Program-made: the position numbers and the translations under genes
The notes under the pieces: model-generated
Told to the model about the DNA's origin: nothing
Database searches by the model: none
The model's input: the letters and a program-made list of their open reading frames with translations, nothing else
NCBI RefSeq assembly: GCF_029227915.1
Contig: NC_079888.1
Coordinates: 2,861,001-2,925,000 of the forward strand
DNA from: Hydractinia symbiolongicarpus
Taxonomy: Eukaryota; Cnidaria; Hydrozoa; Anthoathecata; Hydractiniidae
Reading direction: 5' to 3'
Length of the DNA: 64,000 nt
In this document: in pieces, positions 37,001 through 49,000 of the stretch
Numbering within the stretch: position 1 is the stretch's first letter
Layout: every line of letters begins with the position of its first letter

Positions 37001-40000
37001 GAATTGTCACTCAGTAATAGAATTGTCACTCAGTAATAGAATTATCACTTAGTAATAGAATTGTCACTCAGTAATAGAATTATCACTCAGTAATAGAATT
37101 GTCACTCAGTGATAAAATTGTAATAAATCCAGTAATGTAATATTTTCTGAGAGTTGGGATAGTAGTGTAGAATAAATCGTACAGTTCGAGATAACAAGTG
37201 GTGCAGAAATGGCTTGGTCTCTAAGACGCCTAAAATGGTTATGCCATATTAAATTGGAAAATTAGAAATATTTTCTATCAAACAAAGTAATTCCACAAAG
37301 CATGACAAGACATTTTGTTTCTGTTTTTGTTTTTCAAGAATATTTTATCATAACGTATTTAAAACCGGTGATTACAATCTCTGTACACTCTACTTATTTA
37401 GTGATTCATCTTTATTGCACAGTGGACAATGGTCACGTAGAATTACTATCCAGCGAGCGTCGAAATCCCAAGAACTAAGCATCAAACTTATATGTCTGGA
37501 TTATGGTAAAAAAAATGATGTTCTTCAAGATATTTTTCTTTTGTTATACTTATTTGAAGTAGCATTTCCTGATGCTCTTTAAAATGTAACTAAACATTAA
37601 AAAACAATTGAAAAAGTCCCATGTACTCTTTTTCGAATCCACCAGAAAGGGATTTTTAGAATCCACCAGAAAGGGAGAGGGGGTTCACCAAAGGGGGGAT
37701 TCAAGAAAATCCGTCATATCTTTGTCATATCTTCGTCATATGTTCGTAGTATGTACGCCATATTCTGTTTATAAGATCCAACTTGAATTGAACCGCAGAA
37801 AAAATATATCTCTAAGAACTTTATAAAATTGCCCACACTACGCTTAAATCTTCCTGTAAAATATTCACCCTTTTTTCATTCTTATTTTTACAAAAAGGAC
37901 AATGGGAAAAATATTTCAAAAACTTTTTTTTACTTTCTTCATAGTTGGCTTAGATGTGCAAAGTTCTTTTACGCCAGTGTATGCAGGACCTCCATCAAGA
38001 CCTGTCATGGTGAGATTTTTTCTGTATTGTTCATTTTACCAGTCAGAATTATATATTTTATAATTCACGATTTGGTAAAAATCTTCAAACACTACGTTCG
38101 TAACCATTGTTGTAATGTAGAGATTTACCAAGGATTCTCTATTTCCTTCAAATTCTCCTAAATAAATCCTGCAGATTTTTTTTTATTTATTTCTCCCCAA
38201 AAGCGGTCAAAATAATATTTATAGTTATCTTAAGGTATTTATATTTGGTTGTATATAAGTCAAAATTACAGTCTGGTTAGTGTAGCTCCATTCAAAGCTG
38301 TGTTAATATAAGTCGTACACCAATCAAATCATAGGAGTTTTTCATACCTTTTTTTATGTATCAGTCAGGTAATAAGAGTCGATAAATAGTTATGCTATCA
38401 AGGAATTTCATCGAATTTATTAGGGAAATCGGAGAAGTATCAGGCATTTTATTTCCAAAGTTTTACAGGGAAAACCAGTGATTTTTTTTTTTTTTTTTTG
38501 AAAAGCATAGCAAGATCTGAATACTGTATATACGTTGTCATGTTTTTTGTTATAGACAAACAGATACGATGAAATAGATTATCAAAGAAAACCTTCTATA
38601 GGTAACTTGTATTAAGTTTAAAACAGTTCCCAAAGAACAATCTCGCAGTGCATTTACCACAGTAAACTCTTTTCAAATGCCAGGGATTTTGCAAAGAAAG
38701 TTGATAAGAAGGAGATATAAAAGGAGATATTTTTCTACTATTAAAAAATAACCCCATCTTCCAACTGCTTCCAACTCTTTCAGCGGAAATACTGGAGAAC
38801 TAGATAAATATCTAGTTATCCAGTATTTCCGCTGAATAGCAGTGTTAATTAGCATTTTACAACAATTACAGATGCATACGAACTTCGTCTTTTATTACAC
38901 GGAATAGATTTGTGTTTTTATGCTTTTTTCACATCATACCGACTGTTCGCCTTGTGGTAGAGCGTTCGCTTTAAGCCCCGGTCGAGTCATGCCGGAGACT
39001 ATGAAAGTGTAAATCTATTTTTTCTGCTTACCGTTCCCGAGAATAGAATTGATATCTTAAGCAGTTGTCCAGTTAAGCGACTGTTTGTTTTTACACGACC
39101 TTCGTACCTCAAATGGCTTGGATTTAGCAGAAACCTCGTCGATAGCAGTAAGACCAATAAGAACTGAAAAGGCTTTCCTGGATAAATAATTTTTAATAAT
39201 AATGATAATAATTCTGTTACTTTTTAAAAAATTAAATTTATTTTGTTAAAAACAATACTAACCCAATTCCAATGGTTTGAATTTCTTCTCTCTATTATTC
39301 CATGTTTCAACCCTTTTCTGCATTTTATGTCTTTATATAAATCTGTATTAATATGTTTTTGTTCTTGTATTTCTTCACAGGAAACAAACCTATCGCATGC
39401 AGCCACAAATGCATCAACAAGTTATGATATCTTTTCATTGTTATCTTGAACTGTTTTTTCCTTTTTTTTTATTTTTGGATTGCGCATTTTTATGCTGTAA
39501 CTAGAAAACTGATTTGGTGTTGATACTCAGCCTTGAAGTTAACACTTTGCGTAACCGACCTTTGTCAACTCTTAATAAAAAATCTGACCCAATTTGTTAA
39601 TAAAATGGTGCTACAGCAGCGTTGCTGCGCCTCCTCAAAACTCCTCAATTCTCCTCAATTTTGAAAAGTCTCTTGATATTTGCTATGCTCCTTAACTTTT
39701 TTGTTTCTACGTGCGGTCATCAATGTTGTAAGAGCGGCTTACCAGTCTCCTCATCTTATACTCCTAAGACAAAGAAGAAAAATGTTGAGGTTAGTTGTGA
39801 AGGACGCCTTGCTGTAATTTTAAGGAATTATCGTTACTTTTGTTGTGTCAATGATTATTGTCCATGTTCAAATTTCCATGCAGCTATCAGAGGAGGGGTG
39901 AGGGTGGGGAATTGTGGACATATCTATAAAGGGAAAAACTGAACAACGGGTTGAATAACTTATTCTTATATATGCACTAATAATAGCAGTACTAATCTTG

Positions 40001-43000
40001 ATGAAAAACGTATTTCTATGGAAAATTCTGCGGCGTGTTTTTTTTTCGCCATAATTAAAACTTTTCCGTAGAAAATATGACGCTTCGAGAACATTTTTTC
40101 TCTTTTATTCGATAAACAATGTTTTTTAAACAATATATTCGTATCATTTCAAATAATAATATTGAAAAGACTGGTCCAAAAATAGCCAGGCCTCATTGTG
40201 CCTCAACATTTACTGATGAAATTATTATTATTATTATTATTAATCCGAATATTTATACAGGATATAGCCACTTCAGTGTTGGAAACACTGTTATCAATGT
40301 GGGTCCTGTGTTCGGAATGTATACATTAAGTATCCACCGGCGATACCTACCCAATTTCCCTCACATGGCATGGGTTGACCCGTAACTGTGGTAAATGCAT
40401 TTGCTAAACATGCCCGCGCTGTGGACCAAACCACGGACCTTGTGATTACGAAGCGAACTCCATAACCACAAGGCCACGCGCCATCAAAGCACAATAAATC
40501 TTAAAGTAACGATATGTTTTTCAAATTTTGATAATATTGCCCTTGAAACAACTGTATGAATTAGTCTAATTTGAATGCATTGATTTTACTAGGTGAAGTC
40601 ATCCGGGTACAACATGCAAGCAGCAGAAACACCGCCGATGTATAAAGGTTAGAAAAAAATTAAATTGTAAAGGTGCTCTCGATATTCTAACTACTAACTC
40701 ACAGTGGTGTTACACTCTTCTTAAAGCGCTGCTACATGTGTTTAGTGGCACATGTCTTCCTTAACCAAAATTCAATTGCCTTCAAGAAGCACTGTATTTA
40801 CATCCCTGGCGTAGTATTGCAGTAAATGATATTCCATTGTAGTAGTAGCCACTAATGTGGACAATAAAACACAACTTATCGTGTGCATAGCTAAACTTGA
40901 TGCAGACAAAATCATAAGTGTCCGAAGGAAGTTTTCCAGCGTTTTTTGCCTCAGTTTCCAGCGTTTAATATCTGGGGGAAAAATAGTAGTATTTTCTTCT
41001 GGCGACAAAGCCTGTATTTTACGCACATTGAAAGTTGAGACGAACCAAAATCCCCGCCTTTACAGACGAGCATCTTCAAATACCAATAAGTATTCCAAAG
41101 AAGCTACCCTCTTTAGAGTATCCACTCAGTCAAGATTGTCAAGAAAGAAATTTATTTCATATATAAGGAAGATGTGAGAAATTTTAGTTGATGATCAATC
41201 TTCTATTTTCTATTTTTGATTAAGGATGTAAACAAGAATTAAATGACAGATCTGTTTGTGAAGAACTAGTATTAATTGTTAACACCCACTGTATAAATAT
41301 GTTTTGAATTAAATTTATGTTATAAGCGTTCAAATGAGCATAAAAGTCAAGCCGAAAAAAGTCAACTAAAACAAAGATAATGTCAAGGAGGAATGTATGG
41401 AAAATAAGAAGTTAGTATTGCGTACACACTCTGTGAGTGTGATGAAGATTAGCATGCTGATAATACGTCTAATCGTCTGGGATCTGCAGTTATGAACGCT
41501 GTAGTGGTAGCTTCAATCTAGACGTTTTGACAAGTGTCATAAGACATTCACTGTTCTTTGACATCAAAATGGTTTTAAAAATCATAAATTATGCGACCAT
41601 GCTTCTTATCTTCACGATGATGGATTTTGGAATAAAATAAAAATTTGTCGCTATAGCCCAGCATGTGTTGTTGCAAGAAATATAGTTGAAATTCTAATTT
41701 GCCAACCTCAAGCATACTTTTTCTTTTGTAATAGTCTTTTTTAACTTTGAAATTTTTGCTTGAAAAAATTTGTCTAATATTTTTGTGGTCATAAACCTGC
41801 TGTATTCATTCTCTTAATACTGTTGACAAAATAAACTATGTATACGAGAAGAAGCAGTTTTTAGTTTATAATTAAAATGAAGGAATACTTATTGAGATAT
41901 GTCGTAGATTTATCCTACTTTAAGCCTTTAAGCCTTTTTATTTCCTACTTCTATTACGTTTTTCTGTGTGCCTGTATTTATTTATTTATTTATTTTTTGG
42001 AGGGTTAGAGTAGTATATTCACTATCCTCCCTGGCATTTTTTTGTCTCTTGTCGTGTTTACTTGTAAATGCTAAATTATAATATTCCGTGAATGGTCCAG
42101 TACTAATGTTCCTATTAATAATATTTACAGGCTCGTCCATGGTTCGATTCTGTGATGAAATGCAAAGAAGAAAAGTTGTTCTACCGAATGTTCAACCGTT
42201 GAAAAAAATTAAGGTCGTGTATAATGCGTGTGCCCTTAGGGCCATTTGATTTTCAATTTAAAAAAAAATTGAAAATCGAAAATTAAAAATCAAAAATCAA
42301 TTTCCTTCCTACTATTCTTTCGCAATTAAATATGATGCAATATGATGCAGATATGATGCAATTATGATGCAATGAACCAACAGGTTCTTTTTAACCAACC
42401 CACTGTACTCCTTCACAGAGTTCTTTTTTTTAGCAGCGTTTCATAAGGAGCTGAGATTGGTGTCCAATAAAAAGTCCTGAGACTGCCAGGCAGATATATT
42501 CTTTTTGTTACCAATATCGTGTTAAATGACTTTTGTTTGATATGCGTCTGTCCTATTCTCTTGGATTTCTTTTGTTTAAAAAGATCTGAAAATAAAAGTT
42601 TATGCTGATCTTAAAGGTGTTTGAGATCAACTATTTACAGAGCCCCTTAATTTTATAAGAGAAATTTAAGAAATGTAACTACACGAATAGAAGCAAAATT
42701 AATATTCATTCAAATCTTCAACATTTGTTGACATTCAGTTTATTTTAGAACACATTAAGTGGCGTTTATTATTGGTATAATATTGTAAATTTCCGATTAA
42801 CACTCGGCTGTAATAAAAAGTCTGACCTAGAAGGACAGGTTTGATATGAAACTTGCCCTAGGTATTCTTAGTTTCTTTATATTGACTATGTCTCGATATA
42901 AGAACATAATACGCCCGGGAGGAGACTGGTTTGGCGTTTAACCCATACGTCTTTGATCTTTCTTGTGTTTTAAATTTTAAATTGAAAATCGAAATCATCC

Positions 43001-46000
43001 ACTAATTTTAATTTTTGACTTTCAGATTGAATTGAAATTCAAAATTCATTAAATAATTGTGATTTTCAATTTGAGTTAAAAATCAAAATTAGCAACTATT
43101 TCTGATTTTTAATTTTCAATATTTTTCCTTTAAAATATTTGAATTTTAGTTTATAAATTTTGAATTTCAAAATCAAAAAGTTTTTTAAAAAATAATTGGT
43201 ACCAAAATTTTGAATTTCAATTAAATTGAAAATCAAAGGGTACACGCATTGTGTATATATAATGCGTGTACCCTTAGGGCCATTTGATTTTCAATTAAAT
43301 TGAAAATCAAAAATCAAAATTTGTGAATAATTTTGATTTTCAATTCGATTTGAAAATCAAAATTCAAAATTCAGTTTAAAATTTCAAAATTCAAAATTCA
43401 AAATTCAAATTACGTGCAAAAGATCAAAAAAACAGAATTCAAATTATAATTTCGCAATTTCAATTTTTGCTGGGTCAACCAATTTTTTTCATCTTCACAA
43501 AAAGAAGCTGGCCACCTGTAACCTTTGTCATATTGTGAAATATCATGGACACAAACACCCGGCTATGATGCAGGACCTTTGGAAAGAGGTCACAGAACAA
43601 TTTATACTTGACCCCCTGTTAGGTTTGCGCAACTGTCCCGGACTTTCAACATCTTTCCTCGGGTGGCCAATCAAACTGAATCTTAAGGGCGAACAATTGA
43701 TTTCTGTTCTGATTGATGCAATCGTTTACTCAAGGTTTTTACGCGCGCTTAGCCCTCAGATGTCTTAACGCGCCAAAATAATGGATAACATTGACCGAGA
43801 TTACATTGTAAATGTGGCTAAACAACATAAAAACTTCAAGGAAATTAGCGAGTTTTTGAAAGCGACAAATCCTGGTGTTCGTGGATTTTCTGAACGTTCG
43901 GTTAAACGTTACTGTTCGAAACATGACATCCGTCTACGTATAAACCAACAAAAAATAGAGAACATCGTGGCTTCGGCTGTTAAAGAGGTAAGCAAATTCA
44001 CCTGTGCTTAGCGTATGAGTGCATGATTGAAACTGTACAAGTTATTGCTTATTTAGGTTGGTCCTACATACGGTCGCAAAATGATGACTGGTTACATTAA
44101 GCAAAAACACGGTTTCAATGTCAGTCAAAAAAGAATTGGAAAGGCCCTGTCAACTGTTTCGCCAGCATATCACGCAAGACGTCAAACAGATACCGCAAGG
44201 TCTGTTAATCCTATCCCTTACAGGGCTGACTATTTTGGTCACAAACTTCATATAGACCAAAACGAAAAATTAGTAATGTACGGTACAACGCATGTCGTAG
44301 CATTGGACGGTCACAGTCGCTTTGTTGTTGCTGCTGCTACAATGCCAGTCAAAAGCAACCCCGTGATATATTCGCATATATACAGGTTAGAACATGCGCA
44401 ATCAATTTCGCTTGATTCTAATTTAGATATAGCTACGCACGTAAAAATGCGCAGCAAATTCCAATTATTTGTTTTTATTTAGAAAGGTATTGACCACATA
44501 TTGCATGTTTGACCAAGTTCGGGTGGACCACGGGAGAGAATTTTTTCTCATGCTGGGGATGCAGGAGTATCTGGAAAATATTCGTGGTGACCAATTAAGT
44601 TTACCTTATCAACAAACAGAATCGAAAAGGGTAAATTACTTTATTATTTCCAATATATTTTAAAAACATTTCGTTCTTTCATCACAAAAAAATACGAAAA
44701 ATACGACTATCATCTTCTGCACAGGTTAACTTTTCATAAGTTTCATATATTTTCTAGAATCTACCAATTGAAAGATTTTGGGTTGAAGTTAATGGTCGAG
44801 TTAATTATCCAATCAAATCAATACTAGTCGACATGGACAATTCATTGATTATAGACATGGATAACAATATTCATAAGTTCTGCGTTTCTTTTGTCACCTG
44901 CAAAGTTGCAAACTTTGGGCTGCAAACATTGGTAAGAGCCTGGAACTGTCACCCAATACCTGGTAGGTAGATTATACAAGTCCTGGCATCCTGTTAACAA
45001 CAACTATTCAGCTTCTTTGCACCTTTAAATTTTGTTTCAGGTGGAGGAGTTCCATTGAATATTAAAGAGATGACAACTCGATATCCTCCAGTGCAGCAGA
45101 GTAATGTCCCAGACACCGCAACAGCTATGCAAATATACAACCAAACATATCAAGGACGGATTTCTGAGCCTAACCAATTCAGTGACGATCCTTTAAAAGA
45201 CCATCCACAGTTTTTAGCTAATCGAAACAGAGAGTTTAATGAAATCTGTAATATTGAACAAATTTATAACGATGTTGTGAACGAAAATGATAGATCGTTT
45301 CGACATGCCGTACATTGTTTTATTGATATCACTGAAAGATACAACGCTCTTTTGTAAAATTGTCTTGTTGCTTTCGCGCTCACTTCTGCATTGTTATCAG
45401 GAAAAAATTTGAGTGGGAGAAAAAGTTTTAGTCTTCCTAGTAGGGATTAACTTTCCAAAAAAATATTCAAACGAAACATAAGAATTTTTTTGTAAAAAGC
45501 ATTTGAATTAATTTTTATCTCCTTTGACGTTTGTTACCCTGTTGTTGGTTGGGCGCACAGAAAGATCTTACTTATGTACCCCCGGATTCTGTTGCGCGAA
45601 CTCGCAAGATCAAGAGTGTTTTTAATCTTCGCTAAAGGTCAAGAGTGTTTTTAATCTTCGCTGAAAAACACTTGCGAAAGACCTGGTTTCTATTAACTTG
45701 AAATCAAAATGCTCCTTAACGATGTTTTGGACGTAAATATGAAAACGATTGCAAAAAAACCGTCGTCAGCCTGGAGTGTTTTTTAACATTGGTTAGCCTG
45801 AAATTTTCTTTATTTCGTTCTCATGCGTAAAGCATCTTTTTTATGGCAAATATATTCGCTTCCAGACTTTAAAGTTCATGCAAAATGCAAAAGACTGAAA
45901 AAAAGGATCTTTTTTCAGAGAATGTGTAATGTACCTAAGTATTGCCGCCACTTTAAAACATAAGTAAAACATATTGTGAAGAATAAAATATATTTTGAAA

Positions 46001-49000
46001 CATAAAAAATACAAGTTTTTACAAAATTAAAAATATTTACACTGTGACAGATAAAAACCGGGTCATAAAAAACAGTGGTAAGAAGATTTTTGCCTTCCTC
46101 TCTCCGTTTTAAGTATATAGTACATAAAATAAAATAAAAGCTAAAATAAATAAGAAATAATTTTTTGACATCGAACCGCCTTAAAACTATGTAAAGATAG
46201 TTTGAGTGATCGATCATCGTCAAATCAATAATGTAGAAAAAGGTAATTTTTGAGGCTCTATGAAGAAGGGTGCGCAAAGTCAGTAACGCTATCAATGTTA
46301 GTTTTGAAAAAGTATTCAGAAAGATTTTCAAAAGAACGATGGTGTTTTATAAAATTTAATTCGGAAAGACAGAACGTATTTCTGCAAGCACTCCATCAAA
46401 ATTATTAGTTTCAAAAATTGCGTCGAGTTCGTTGGACCTGCAATGTGGGCAATTTTGATTTTCTAAAAACCAGCGATCTACACATTCGCCACAACCAATT
46501 ATTCTTCTGCAGCAGGAACCCATTTTCACCGGACTCCGGCTCAACCCACGACATATCAAGCACTCGAAGCTTTGTTTTGCCTTCTCACAGATCTTTACAG
46601 ATGATAATGCTCGTTGTGCTGCCTCTCGTGTATCTTGGTCCACACAAGTTAAAATCACGCCAGATTGGACGAGGCTGGTGAGGTCAGCAAGTTTTTCCTT
46701 TATTTCTTCTAAAATAAATTAAAATTAAATATTTTGGAAGGGATGGATGTATTTTTAACGTGGAGAAAAAGTTACCTCTTTGAAAAATGATTAAAACATT
46801 AATTTTATTTAACTGTTTAGTAAGATTTTTATTTTTTTACATTTAGAAAAGTTGGCGACATTAAAATTACTCACCAAAATTAATGGACTGTGTGCTTGTT
46901 CTTCGTGGCGTAAAATAATCAAATGTTTCGAGATCATTGGCTTTTACTGCATAAACCTTCCGAGCCGCGGCTTTCCAGAAGCTTATTCCTGTAAGAAGAA
47001 AGTGTTCTCTTTAAAACTGTGAAGAGGGAAAAGAATTTTCAGTCCATATTCAAATATATATATACACACCTCTTGTGGCTGCGGAGTCCTCGTATCGTAA
47101 ACCACCTCCTTGCACTAACACCAACGTTCGATCTTCGAATCGTGTTTTTGCCATCTCCGTGATTGCGTCGACGTTTGCTTCTGCTTCCGTTATTGTTATA
47201 AACGAAATTCGTTTCTGATTAACTGTAAAAAAGAAGAGTATTTATAATTTATGAATGTGTAAAATTAGAACGTTTAGTATAGAACAATATCAACTTACCG
47301 ATTTTTTTGTTCTCTATATCCGCCAGAACAACTTTTAAAACATAGTTCTCCGCAGCCGCACCTACACGTTTACGCGACATCGTGGACGAAGATGTATGCA
47401 ACATTGTTGGCCTTCGAAACGCGCCGATGTCATTGACCGTTGATGTCGGTAGGTTTCTAACCTGAGTCATGCCTTGATGTGGTTCTCCCTCCACTTGGTA
47501 ATACGTGCCAGAAGGCGACTCCCGAAGGCAATCAAACGTCCCATCCGGATTCGGAAATTCTGAGGAACCGAACTCCTCTGTTATGTACACCGATGTAACG
47601 TCAAGCTATAATAAACAAGAATGAAATTATCATAGTTCTTTGAAACTCTGCTAGTCTACAATGGTGTGAATAACGCATACCTTGTAAATCATTGCCAGTC
47701 TTTGGACTGATACTTGGCTTCTCCGCAGTGTTCTTTCTGTGCGATCCCCGTCACGGCCATTGTAAAAAATAAATGAAGAATCCATATTTTATATCGCTTT
47801 CTATCGTGTGCAAATTAATCCTGCAACTGACTTATCCCCCCTCACTGGAGGGATTATATAGGCATGTACCAGGACACACCAAAAAGGGGGTTAATGCAAG
47901 GGCTAGGCCCTTTTGAACCCACACGAAAAACAGTTTATACGACCCCCTAATTATGCCGCAGTTCAGGGGGTCGGCTAAAAAATGCGGGAAACCTAAATCT
48001 TATTGCATCATAAATATTGTTACAAAATAGTGGTATGCAAGAATTGAACCACCTGTCAATTGTACCACCTGTCATTTTAAGTTTTGAAATTTTGAATTTT
48101 GATTTTTAATTTTTGAATTTTGAATTTTGAATTTTGAATTTTGATTTTTGATTTTTGATTTTTGAATTTTCAAATTTTAAACTGAATTTTGAATTTTGAT
48201 TTTCAAATCGAATTGAAAATCAAAATTATTCACAAATTTTGATTTTTGATTTTCAATTTAATTGAAAATCAAATGGCCCTAAGGGTACACGCATTATATA
48301 TATTGTCTGCATATCTTTTTTCTTTTTAATTAATCGTTTATTTTGTAAGCATTCTGTTATTCACGATACAGGTCTGTAGTTGTGTTTGTTTAAGGCCCAA
48401 AAGTTGGTGAGAATTTTTTGAGGGGGTGGAACTCGACCTCAAAACGGTCACTAAATTATTTTAGATTGTCAAAAATTTTTTGCATTTATGATTATTAATT
48501 GCATTAAATTTTTAAGTCGTTTTATGTAATCTATTTTAATCTACTTCCTGACTTAAAAATTTGTTTTTCTCCAGGTCGAGTTAACTTTAAACCAGAATTA
48601 CTCGCCAGCGCCACCTTCAAGAACACCAATTTTAACAGATTACAAATATATGCCAAAAAAATTAGAATTTGGCACCAAGGTATTTAACCATTGTAACTTG
48701 CTTGTTGTACCTGACTATTCTCTATAACTGTAATTACCGTTTGGTTAACCGAGCCTTGTGCATTTATTGTTAAGCTGGTTGACTGATATCTTGTTGGTTG
48801 GTAGCTAATAATATCTGATACACTCTGTATCCATCTAAATAAGCCATTATGAATTGATTTCGATATTGATTTGATTTGATAACAATATGAATATCCCTTA
48901 CAACAAAAGGACCTAACCCAAGAAAGGTGTACCCCATAACACAAATAGTATCTCTAACCTACCCCTCTTCCCTGGACCATCTAATCAAAGTGTTACTGTT

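Larger units (their letters stand above)
43262..48294. mobile_element. autonomous DNA transposon with integrase-like transposase and a RING-like protein
   Basis: The left end starts ATGCGTGTACCCTTAGGG at 43262 and the right end is its reverse complement, ending at 48294. The matching termini extend more than 50 bp through AT-rich GATTTTCAATTAAATTG sequence. Both flanks read TATATATA (43254-43261 and 48295-48302), a possible 8-bp duplication, though low complexity makes this ambiguous. Inside are a plus-strand five-exon DDE integrase-like gene and a convergent minus-strand five-exon RING-like gene, separated by about 1 kb (45358-46355) with no recognised feature. Both frames are open. It resembles integrase-type eukaryotic DNA transposons of the Ginger/IS3EU kind, but the superfamily was not determined. 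It sits in the HFM1 intron between exons 38 and 39. Confidence 0.88.

Noticed and set aside
36802-37124. CRISPR-like array
   Set aside because: Units are contiguous with no spacers and the DNA is eukaryotic; it is a minisatellite.
38944-38995. Apparent tRNA gene
   Set aside because: A- and B-box-like sequences are present but no complete cloverleaf; the downstream body and TAA tail indicate a SINE.
43535-43768. 77-codon frame just upstream of the transposase ATG
   Set aside because: No domain recognised and no splice link to the transposase found; probably 5' noncoding DNA of the transposon.
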